Shown one piece after another: positions 45,491 to 54,654 of a stretch of 64,000 nt of DNA. The translations under genes were made by a program, and so were the position numbers. The notes beneath the pieces are model-generated. The model had not been told where the DNA came from. It saw only the letters and a program-made list of their open reading frames with translations, and searched no databases. Within the stretch, counting starts at the first letter, position 1. Every line of letters starts with the position of its first letter. The stretch lies in the NCBI GenBank assembly GCA_021292165.1, contig CM037879.1, positions 111,840,359-111,904,358 of the forward strand. Reading direction: 5' to 3'. The DNA is from Shinisaurus crocodilurus. Lineage: Eukaryota > Chordata > Lepidosauria > Squamata > Shinisauridae.

Positions 45491-45528
45491 TTATTTTTGG
45501 TTGGTGCTGACAAAAGTATTATTTTACT

Positions 45529-46285
45529 ATACCATATGGAATTTTGGTAATAGACCGATGTGGCTACTTGCAGTTTTTGTGTACTTTTAAATAAGTATCC
45601 TTAAGACTACAACTTTAAATTTATTTTAAAATTTGTCTGGGTGAATATGGCTGAATAGCATACCACATGTTTAAATGTGCTATAATACAAATGTCCATCA
45701 TTGCTAGTTTTTTTCCCTTACACGTGGTTGCTGTTGCCCTACCAGTAGCTATTCTGTTGGAAGATGTGCATTTGATCATGCATTGCTTCAGTATTTTGGC
45801 ACCATTTCCTGGTTCTTTCTTTATGAATGTAAATTATTCAGTATAGTTCTGTAGTATAAAAAGACAATTTACATTGCAAATTATATTTGTAAAATAAATA
45901 TGTAATGTTTCTAATAAAAGAAATCCTGGCCTTTATTTTATTTTTGCAGAATCTATCTGTCTTCATCTAGCCTATTAATGATTTCAGTTTATATTATGTA
46001 ATTTTGAGCAATACATAATTTATGGGGATTGTTTCCAATAAAATGGGCATGATCCAACAAAAGTTAGGAATGTTTAAGTACCATACCTTTGAATTCACTG
46101 AAAGTTATGCACATGCCTAATTCCCAAGCTGAATCAATAATATTTGAAAGTGCTTGATTTTGGCTTGGGTTGTGGATAATGTGTATTTTTATTATTACAA
46201 AAATATTATGATTATCAAATGTTATTAATGAAAATGGAGTGTACATTTTTTTTGTTGCTTTATGCATCTCGTCTAGTTGCATCCT
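45529..46285. other. Unassigned AT-rich stretch
   Basis: No recognised gene or repeat, except that 45529-45560 may continue the right arm of the preceding inverted repeat. Confidence 0.4.
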
Positions 46286-46320
46286 CTGGACAGCCACAAA
46301 AACAATAACAATCAACCAAG
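46286..46320 (+). repeat. Local duplication, copy A left part
   Basis: 'ctggacagccacaaa' and 'aacaatcaaccaagg' match the start of copy B at 47486. The copy continues at 47231 after the CR1 and hAT insertions. Confidence 0.75.
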
Positions 46321-46396
46321 GTTTCTGCATTGAGCAGGGGGTTGGACTTGATGGCCTTGTAGGCTCCTTCCAACTCTATGATCTATGAATCTATAA
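46321..46396 (+). mobile_element. Short CR1-type 3' tail
   Basis: 'tttctgcattgagcaggggg' to 'ccaactctatg' and a tail of CTATGAATCTATAA. It starts at the same point as the CR1 part of the 5S chimera at 33211 and has the same tail type. AAGG flanks it (46317-46320 or 46321, and 47229-47232), a possible 4-bp duplication. Confidence 0.75.
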
Positions 46397-47222
46397 CAAT
46401 GATGGCGAACCTATGGCACACGTGCCACAGCTGGCACGCAGGGACCTCTCTGTGGGCAAGCGAGCAGAGGTGGCTGGGCTGCCACTTTAAATGCTCGGTC
46501 GGTTTCTCTCCGCTTCCCACGCTCGCTCTCTGCCCACCTCCTTCTCGTGCGCCCTCCTCCTCCTCCAGCCTTGCCTGCCTGCCTACTCTCCCTGCGCGTC
46601 ATTACGCAGAGATGTGGGCTGAAGTAACCGCCGCCCCGCCACGAGGCAAGCCAAGGCAAGGCGAGGAGGGGGGGAGCGGGCAACGTCAGAATGGATTGCG
46701 ACCGGCACAGAGCGCCTCCCTCCTGGCTTGGCCCTCCCTGCCCCTGGATCTTTTGCATTTCCCAGCAGCTCATTCTCCACTCCGGAAAGTCAAGCCTCGA
46801 GATCCACCTGTTATCCCCCTCTGAATGCATCCTGGCCCCTGAGTCCTGTGTATTTTAAATCGGGAGAGCGGCAGGAAGACTGCAAGTCATGCAAGGACCC
46901 TCCGCTCGATCCCAAACTGGAAGCTTCTTGGCATGGATTGCTACCCACGTGTCTGTAGTCAGAAATGTAAAGCTAAGTGCACAGGAGGGGAGGGATGTCT
47001 TTGTGTATGAATGTGAAAACTGTTTGTATCATTGAAAGCTCTGTTATTGTGTTTTTCTTTTAAGACAAAAGATGTTAATTAGTTCGGACAACTGTATGAG
47101 TTGTTTTTCTAAACTAAAACCTCGGTATTCAGGTTTAATTGCAGTGTTGGCACTTTGAAATAAATAAGTTGGTTTTGTGTTGCATTTTGGGCAATCGGGC
47201 TCAAAAAGGTTCACCATCACTG
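46397..47222. mobile_element. OC1-like hAT element, copy 1, GC-rich interior
   Basis: Left end CAATGATGGCGAACC, right end GGTTCACCATCACTG, flanked by the 8-bp duplication ATCTATAA (46389-46396 and 47223-47230). About 70 bp at the left and 205 bp at the right match the copy at 52506. The interior (46466-47013) is GC- and CpG-rich and unrelated to that of the other copy. From memory the ends resemble the OC1 group of hAT transposons known for horizontal transfer among tetrapods. Open frames in the interior overlap on both strands with no known domain. Confidence 0.92.
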
Positions 47223-47230
47223 ATCTATAA

Positions 47231-47323
47231 GGATCAAATATAATTTTCTGTTTTTCAACAGCACCAGCAATGGAGGAACCATTTAAGCTTTCCTGAAAAT
47301 TACAACAATTATGTTACTTCAGG
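47231..47323 (+). repeat. Local duplication, copy A right part
   Basis: 'ggatcaaatataattttctg' through 'gaaaattacaacaat' and 'atgttacttca' match copy B at 47523-47630. Confidence 0.85.
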
Positions 47324-47345
47324 TGGACAACAATTTAACTACATG

Positions 47346-47375
47346 TGCTCCCTTTGTGACATATTTCCTTACTTA
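47346..47375. repeat. Arm 1 of a 30-bp inverted repeat
   Basis: GCTCCCTTTGTGACATATTT and 'ccttacttaa' pair with 47671-47700 read on the other strand at 27 of 30 positions. Confidence 0.75.
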
Positions 47376-47377
47376 AG

Positions 47378-47467
47378 GTTGCAATTCCATACATATTTAC
47401 CTGGGAATAAGTCCCATTGATCTTAACAGGACTTACTTCTGAGGAGACATGCTTAAGATTGTACTGT
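47378..47467. repeat. Palindromic TGCAATCC-type MITE
   Basis: Starts 'ggttgcaattccatacatat', has 'ggaataagtcccattg' and 'aggacttacttctgagg' in the middle, ends 'catgcttaagattgtac'. It sits beside arm 1 of the inverted repeat. Confidence 0.65.
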
Positions 47468-47485
47468 TAGTGGTCAGATGTCTCA

Positions 47486-47630
47486 CTGGACAGCCACAAA
47501 CAAAGAAAAACAATAATAACCAAGGATCAAGATAATTTTCTGTTTTTCAACAGCACCAGCAAAGGAAGAACCATTTTAGCTTCCCTGAAAATTACAACAA
47601 TGATGTTACACAACAATGATGTTACTTCAC
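47486..47630 (+). repeat. Local duplication, copy B (uninterrupted)
   Basis: Contains in one piece what copy A has split by the CR1 and hAT insertions. It carries a 16-bp tandem duplication ACAACAATGATGTTAC at 47593-47624. Confidence 0.85.
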
Positions 47631-47670
47631 ATGTTACTGTGAAGACAGCTACAATGATAGATTTGGCCAC

Positions 47671-47700
47671 TAAAGTAAGGAAATATGCCACAAAGAGAGC
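47671..47700. repeat. Arm 2 of a 30-bp inverted repeat
   Basis: Reverse complement of 47346-47375 with three mismatches. Confidence 0.75.
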
Positions 47701-48002
47701 ATATATATTAAATGACAAGACACCACTATTACCTCAATATAAACAGAAGCAACTTGCCTATCTTCCTCAAAGAGGAAACATATTGTGATACTATCAGGAC
47801 AAGAAAGATAGGAGATTTAAGCTAGAGGGAAGTTAGGAAGTATAAAGGAAGTCAGATAGAATGCAAACATTCAAACTTTTTGCAAAACAAACTCTACCAA
47901 ACAGGAATTGAAATTTGATAACTATATGATCTATGAATCTATATCCGTTGCATGCATGTATTTGAACTCTATAACCCAACCTGGTCCTTCAAAACTCTAG
48001 GC

Positions 48003-48138
48003 CAGTGGTTCCCAACCTTGGGTCCCCAGATGTTGCTGGACTACAGCTCCCAGCATACCCTGCCAGCATGGCTAATGACAAGGCATGCTGGGAGCTGTAG
48101 TCCAGCAACATCTGGGGACCCAAGGTTGGGAACCACTG
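48003..48138. mobile_element. hAT MITE, near-perfect palindrome, 136 bp
   Basis: CAGTGGTTCCCAACCTTGGG at the left is exactly mirrored at the right, and pairing continues inward through the arms to an about 30-bp loop. The 8-bp duplication CTCTAGGC flanks it (47995-48002, 48139-48146). The near-identity of the arms suggests a recent insertion. Confidence 0.95.
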
Positions 48139-49011
48139 CTCTAGGCAATAGCTGACAAAAAGTAAAGTTTCCAGCTAAAATGTGAATTATCAGTTGAAAT
48201 ATATTTTTTAATATTTTCCCTGAGTGCTGAAGAGTATGACTTTCAGAGTAACACAAGAAAATGCAAATCTTCACAAATATTTAAACATGAAGCAAAACAA
48301 TCAGCTAATAAAATCTCTTTGCATTATTGTGCAAATAAGTACGGAAGGACCATCCAGAAGAATGGATGCAATAATTTCTCCAGATGAAAAGCAGATTTTG
48401 CCTGTAACACTAAAGTAACACTAGCAGAGATCCAGCTAAGTGGTTTACTATCCCATCTTCATGTAATGTAGACAAGGGGCTGCCTTAGTGATAGGGATAT
48501 ATTTCCTATGAATGGATAGCTAGTTCATCAGGTTTTTCTTTCATTTGTTTTTACATTAGGGGGCTGTACACTCCAGCACTGGGAAGGGAAACTGCACTGT
48601 TTCCAAGAATAGAGCAAAACAAAAAAAGAGGGCAGGGGGATGAAAAAGATTCAAGAAATTCTATGACATGCTGGAAGGGCACAACTGTTTTGTGTCAGTG
48701 GGTACATCTGGAATTTTGAGAGTGTTGTGGGTGTTCTTACAAAATATTTGCCATGGCTACTTGCGCATTCATAAAATGGTTCCCATGGTGGGCATGGCTG
48801 GTCACAAAACACACATTTCCCAGAAGGCAAACTGGTGAGACTAAAAGAAAAGTAACTTGCCCAAGAACCTAAGTACAAGGTAGAGGTGACATCTGAACTC
48901 CAAAACACAAAACCATGCTTTTGAACCCAAATATAGATGGTGCTGGAGGGCAGCACTTTGCTTTGCAGCATGTCAGCCTTCCAGTTAAAAAATAATAATT
49001 TAAAAAAATCT
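48139..49011. other. Unassigned stretch
   Basis: No recognised gene or repeat. A 154-codon minus-strand frame at 48651-49115 overlaps the neighbouring palindromic element and has no domain signature. Confidence 0.35.
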
Positions 49012-49374
49012 AAGGGCAGTATCCAATGGTAATCATCCATAAGCAGGCCCACCATGGCTTCCGTTCCACAAGCAGCCAGCCCCACCAATTCCATTGCACA
49101 AACAGGTCCCACCATTTGTGCAACAGAGATTTAATGCTTCCAGGGATAAGCCTCGAAATGAGCAGAAACACTTGTTTCTGGAATAGGGCAGGTCTGCAGA
49201 GCTCCCTTATGCGAGCTCCGCCAACCTGCCACATTCCAGAAACAAATGTTTCCACTCATTTCGGGTTGTCCCTGGAAGTGTTGAATTTGCATTGCACAAG
49301 TAGTGGGCCCCACTTGCACAACAGAATCAGTGGGACTGGCCACTTGTAGACAGTCACCATTGGATACTGCCCTT
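49012..49374. mobile_element. Palindromic DNA transposon, 363 bp
   Basis: The 19-bp ends AAGGGCAGTATCCAATGGT are perfect inverted repeats. The whole element folds back on itself: 'ccagggataagcctcgaaat' faces 'atttcgggttgtccctgg', and 'gaaacacttgtttctgg' faces 'ccagaaacaaatgtttc'. The flanks are CTAA and TTAA if the element is taken to start at GGG, consistent with a TTAA or TWA target. Elements at 59191 and 61187 share the first words. Confidence 0.8.
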
Positions 49375-49898
49375 AAGAAATAAAATCAGGAGGGTCAGGG
49401 AGCCTGGCAGGTGCTAAGAGAGGTGCCCATGAGCACTATGCTGGGCACCCCAGGAGTACAGGCTGTCGCCTTTGTGGCTATTAATAATTTCTTTTAAAAA
49501 TATCGCTGCATGAGCACTCCATACACCCAAGAGTGCTGCTTTCCTGCTGAAACATTTTGTAAAAAAAATTTTAAAAAATCAAAAAGCTAAATTATAAAAT
49601 GGCACAGGCAGAGGGGAGAGACTTCTGTGGCTCAAAATTGCAGTTCCAGTGCTCAGAGAATGTGTTTCCCTGTAACTGATGTACTAGGAGAGAGAACATC
49701 ATCTGGATTCTCCCTCAACATCTCAACAACCAATGTAGTTCCATTTCCTCATCTGAAAAGGAGCTACACTGTATTGTGCATGCACCCACATTCATATTAA
49801 AGTTAAATAACAGTTGCAGAAATAATATGCAGGTACCGGTAACTATTTTTTTTGAGAATCAAATATATGATATAAGCAATTCTGTTCACAGCTTATGC
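49375..49898. other. Unassigned stretch
   Basis: No recognised gene or repeat. Confidence 0.4.
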
Positions 49899-50031
49899 CA
49901 GCCTTCCCCGACTTGGTGCCTTCCAGATGTGTGGGACTACAACTCCTAGCATCCCCAGCCATGGCTAGCTGGGGATGCTGGGAGTTGTAGTTCAACACAT
50001 CTAGAGGGCATCAGTTTGGGGGAAGGGCTTG
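49899..50031. mobile_element. hAT MITE, CAGCCTTC type
   Basis: 'cagccttccccgacttggtg' at the left faces 'catcagtttgggggaagggc' at the right, with 'ggactacaactcctagcatc' facing 'gatgctgggagttgtagt' inside. Same family as 18467-18606. The target duplication is no longer clear. Confidence 0.75.
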
Positions 50032-52335
50032 CCCAACTAAGATTGCCAGAAAACAAAAATTATTAACGCCTATTTTCCTCCACCTAAAGACCATTCACAG
50101 AAGAGGTTACCTTATTTAATCTTAGCTTTCTCAGATTTTTTTAAATTACTGTAAGCAGTCCTGACAGCATAGATGTGATGAATGTGTGGGATAAAAAAAT
50201 TAATATAACACCTGACTTATTTATTTAGTTAAAATGAAGTGTGAATGAAACAAGCTGTAGATCGGTACAGCTGCACTGATTCCTATGATCACCCTGGAAG
50301 AAAAAAAATGCTGCTGAGATAATAGAAATTACTGCCAGCTGTATCCATGTACAGTCCAGTTCACATTTAGATTTCTCCATGCAATCATAGGCATACATAT
50401 CTTGTTTGAACTGGCCCACAGATACTAGTAACTCTAGCTGAATCCTATGTAGTGATTTACGCCAATATTGAAGAATCAGATCCGCAATCCACCCTAATTC
50501 TGCTGGTTGCTTTTTTTGTATGATATTCCTTGGTAATAATTGGACTGCATTTTTCCCTGTATAACATGCAGTGTTTATCAGAAAGCAAATATGATGCCAG
50601 CTTTACATACCATGTAATATTCTTAGAAGTATGAACAAATTGCACTGATTATGCCATAGTGGCTTACCAGATGGCAAAGTGATCATGCAGACCACGCAGT
50701 ACAAAAAACAATTATTAATGGTCTAGAACTCATTTAGAAACAGACCAATACATTGTTCACAACTACACTGAGTAGGGTGAGTGAGATGTGATTCCTAGAT
50801 GTGTTTGAGGACCTGTACTCTGATCTCAAACACATTGGTTTAGAATAAAGTCCCACTAAAATGTACTTAGGATTTCTACCTTAGACAGCAATTCTCTAAA
50901 CACTGCAGCTGCACATTTCCTTTAATTTAAAATAGACTTTCATAGGCTTTGTACAATCCTAATCAAAAGAATGAAGCCTGTGAAGCAAGACTGCACCCTT
51001 TTAGCTGCAGTCCTGCATCTTTTATGCATGTGGCAAAAATCCTGCATATGGGGGTTCAGTGGGATGTACATGTAGAAAACTGCACAGAACCCCACTACCT
51101 TATCTGAGTGACAGGACTGGGCAATCCCGCTATGTTACTGAACATAGCCATTGCCATTAAAAAGTGCATATTGGGAGTGTCATATTTAAAGTAGTATAAA
51201 ATATTTCACAAAGTTATAATGATCACTCAGTCCAGATCAAACAGGCTTTAGCAGCTGTCAAAATGCAGCCTTCTAGAAGCTTTTATTGTAATGGAACTCA
51301 TTAATAAAGGATATTAATAGAAAATATAATTTGTCATGCTTCAGAAAGCTCAATGGAAACAAAGGACTTTTTAACCTAACAGGTAACCTGATCAGTCAAA
51401 ATTCCCTTCTTACACATACTCTTTGCAATTGAAGTAAATACTCTAGAGTTCATGTATTTTGCTACATTAGAACAGAAACATTAAAGAACATGGAAGAGTA
51501 GTGCCAAGCTGACTATCTCCCAGCGCTTAAATTCTGTGGTAATGAATATTCAACCTGTAAATATCTCAGGGTAATGAAAGATGAAAGGTAATAAACTCCC
51601 TAGAGAAGGGAATCATCTTACAGATAGTTCATGACAACCGCTTCTTTCTGAGACACCCTTGAGCACGGAAAAATAAAACATGTCTTTTCAGGTACATATT
51701 AGGAATATAAGTGAAATCTGATTTCCTGTCCAGAAGCAGAGAAAGAAACATGTCACTGTAGTTTTTAATCTGACTAGAGCTGACAGAGGAGTCTACTATG
51801 ATGTATGTGGCTCAGAAATCGAAGATAATAAAAGTGACATATCTCACTTAACAATCCTTCAGCCTGTTCTTTGCTCCAGCTGGCAAAGCATGGCTTTTGG
51901 CTGCATCTATTTACATCCAAATAGTTTGTATACTTTCATTTTAGAATGCTTTGCATCATACACTACTGTGTAAACAATGGCTATTGTCAGTGGCCTTCAT
52001 AAAGGAACCAATCTTGGGCAGTTTCAGGCTACACTAAGGGAAAAGTTAAAACGTTGCACCACTGGGTTTGGAGAAAAACATTAAAATGTTGCCCCACAGG
52101 GTTTCGAAGCCCCAAGCACTGGCAGCATTGGCTCACCTACACAAGCCAAATCAGTGTGCATCTGTTCTAGAGAGGAATCCTTAATCTTCACCCCCATGCA
52201 CGCATCCCTACTGCCACAATAACCAACCACCTAGCAGAGAAGTCAAGTATCTTTGCCTTAGTTCCTTCTATTGCTTCTCCATACCACACAGATCCTTGCT
52301 GCATTTTCCCACTACTGCTGGGATTTGTAGCCCAG
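50032..52335. other. Repeat-poor unassigned stretch, 2.3 kb
   Basis: No transposon ends or coding domains. Short AT-rich blocks and Oct/homeodomain-like ATTA words are common but not specific. A candidate unique region for conservation tests, especially 51800-52020. Confidence 0.35.
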
Positions 52336-52470
52336 GTTTCTGCAACCTGGTGCCCTCCAGTTGTTTTGGACTTCAACTCCCATCAGCCCAAGGCACCATG
52401 GCCAATGGTCAGGAGTGCTGGGAGTTATAGTTCAAAACATCTGGAGACATCAGGTAGGGGAAGGCTGCCC
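52336..52470. mobile_element. hAT MITE, CAGCCTTC type, diverged
   Basis: 'caacctggtgccctccag' faces 'ctggagacatcaggtagggg', and 'cttcaactcccatca' faces 'tgctgggagttatag'. Both ends have mutated. Confidence 0.7.
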
Positions 52471-52505
52471 AAGCATGTTGCTTAGCCCTTCACAGTGCCC
52501 TAGAG

Positions 52506-53420
52506 CAGTGATGGCGAACCTATGGCACGGGTGCCACAGCTGGCACGCAGGGACCTCTCTGTGGGCACTCGAGCCATTGGCCACCAGATCGCGAAAAGAC
52601 TGTCCCCTTCCGCAAAACACTAATGATTTTGTTCTTTCTCACAGTGTGGAACAGAATGATTTTATTCTAGAATTCCTGTTACAGAATTCTTTTCTACATT
52701 GTTATTACATTTAAAAGATTTTGAAGAATGATGCAGAGAGCATGGCTTGGATGTAAAGCCCTAACAGTTGACCTGAGTGCTGCATGTGTTGCTCTCAAAC
52801 TAATGGAGTATGAGCCAAGGTTTGACAAATTATCAGCATGCATGCAATAGCAAAAATTACATTAATTGTGCAAAAGCATGCCCAATGCAAACTTTTACCT
52901 AATGCAGTGTTTGCAGTCCAAGACATAAAGTGTTTAAAATGTGTTAAGCACGTTTAGTTTTCTTGTTTATCTTGCTCATCCTAGTACAGGTTGACTTTTA
53001 CTTTTACTAATCCGACACCTGTAGAAGCAGGGAAAGGACCCGGGGTAAAGCTTGCCCCATACAATTTCAGTCTGGCATATAATCATATTACAAGTTGAGA
53101 ATCCCTTATCCAAAAATACATGTGCCTAATTATTTAAAAAGTTTGTATAAATTCCCTTCAGGCTATGTGTACAATGTAGTACTATAATAATTTTTTGAGT
53201 TGATTTTTTTCCCAACAAAAAACTGTTTGTATCATTGAAAGCTCTGTTATTGTGTTTTTCTTTAAAGACAAAAGATGTTAATTAGTTCGGACAACTGTAT
53301 GAGTTGTTTTTCTAAAACTAAAACCTCGGTATTCAGGTGCAGTGTTGGCACTTTGAAATAAATAAGTTGGTTTTGTGTTGCAGTTTGGGCACTCGGGCTC
53401 AAAAAGGTTCGCCATCACTG
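52506..53420. mobile_element. OC1-like hAT element, copy 2, AT-rich interior
   Basis: Perfect 15-bp inverted ends CAGTGATGGCGAACC, flanked by the 8-bp duplication CCCTAGAG (52498-52505 and 53421-53428). The terminal 70 bp and 205 bp match copy 1 at 46397. The interior (about 52576-53216) is AT-rich. A trace such as MEYEPRFDKL near 52806 might be an eroded transposase, but this is a guess. Two direct 'tacaRgttga' words at 52986 and 53090 hint at a further nested remnant. Confidence 0.93.
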
Positions 53421-54654
53421 CCCTAGAGTATCAGACTATGTGCCATTCCTTTGCCACTTCCTGTTCCTGAGTAATAGAAGTACATGTAGGAAGGTGATAC
53501 TGGGGAAAAAGGAAAGTCACTTCCAGCAGCTGCTGCTGCTGCTGCTGCTGCAAGAAGCTGCTGAATCCAGATTCCTAGAGTCACCTAGCTGTCACACAAG
53601 TAAACACTTTGAAGTTTTTTCTAACATTATGTTATTAGTAAGGAGCATAGGATTTTGAAGAACAAAGAATATAGTGGAAGCTCTTTGAGAAACTGCAAAC
53701 AGATGAGTAGTGGCATCAGGAACTATAGTTCCATACAAAAAAAAATAGGATGTTTAGACTAGAGAGACGACCCCCTATGATAATTTAACTACTCCAAAAC
53801 CTGGCACTAAAGCAGAAAATGCTATCAATTATGCATGCCTGATAAGTGCATATCCAGGCTTGCATTTAAAACTTCTAAGAAAATATATTCTATTATTTCC
53901 ATAAGCCACTTGCTCCATTACTGTGGTGCTCTTGTATTTAAGAAGGATCTTTTCCCGTGTGTGTGTGTGTGTGTGTGTTTAAATAATTTCCCCTGATGTT
54001 TAACATGTATCAGCATTCCTGCCAGGGCTTAAGGGCATTAAGGGTATGGATGGATGGGCACCTTTCGAGGGCCCACATCCTAGCACGGGCCCACTTACAA
54101 GAGCCCCCTGGAATTGCTCCTCCTCTTCATCATTGCAACCTGCTTGTTCAACTGCAGGTCAAGACAACAGTGGCGGGGAGAAGGAATAGCAGGAGATGCC
54201 ACTGCCTATTTGCTCACTGGCTCTCTGCCTGTCAAGCAAGCAAGTGGAAGCAATGATGAGGATGAGGAGCAACAGCAGCTGGTGACAATGGTGGTGAGAA
54301 GGCAGACTCACTGAGGGAGGAGGCCCGTTGAGGGTGTCTTGCACAAGGGCCCTCAAAAACCTGGAGCCAGCACCGATTCCTACAATTAGTTTCAAGAATA
54401 ACAACTGTTTGCCCTCCTCTTTCTGACTTTTTAAAACCTATTTTAAAACTGCTGGTGCATCTTCCCTTAATTTTCTTTTCTTTAGGCTAGATATATGAAT
54501 CAATCTCCCTTAGCCACACAAATACCTGTTGATTTATAAAGACTGCCTGGTCAGAACTCCCCACCACTACCACAAATACACTGACTACTCATAACGCGCA
54601 CTGAAGCCCCTGGAGCAGTGGAAATCAGTCATCTACAAATCAGATCATGGCCTA
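53421..54654. other. Unassigned, with (CTG)n and (GT)n
   Basis: (CTG)n of about eight units at 53525-53551 and (GT)n at 53959-53978. At 54000-54380 'cgagggcccacatcctagca' and 'aagggccctcaaaaacctgg' suggest an old repeat, but ends are not matched. No gene recognised. Confidence 0.4.

Larger units (their letters stand above)
44816..45528. repeat. Large inverted repeat enclosing two MITEs
   Basis: 'ataataccttt' and 'ccaaccaaaaatcactaa' at 44816-44853 are mirrored by 'ttagttatttttggttggt' and 'aaaagtattattt' at 45488-45526. Arms are about 36 bp with roughly four mismatches. Within lie the palindromic-core MITE at 44869 and a TGCAATCC-type MITE at 45412. It may be either one element or two opposed fragments. 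Confidence 0.5.

Noticed and set aside
46378..46958. GC-rich open frames as a gene with CpG island
   Set aside because: They lie wholly within the hAT element at 46397-47222, overlap on both strands and lack domains.
54000..54380. Transposon with 'agggccc' words
   Set aside because: The words near 54070 and 54347 hint at an element, but I could not match ends or a target duplication.
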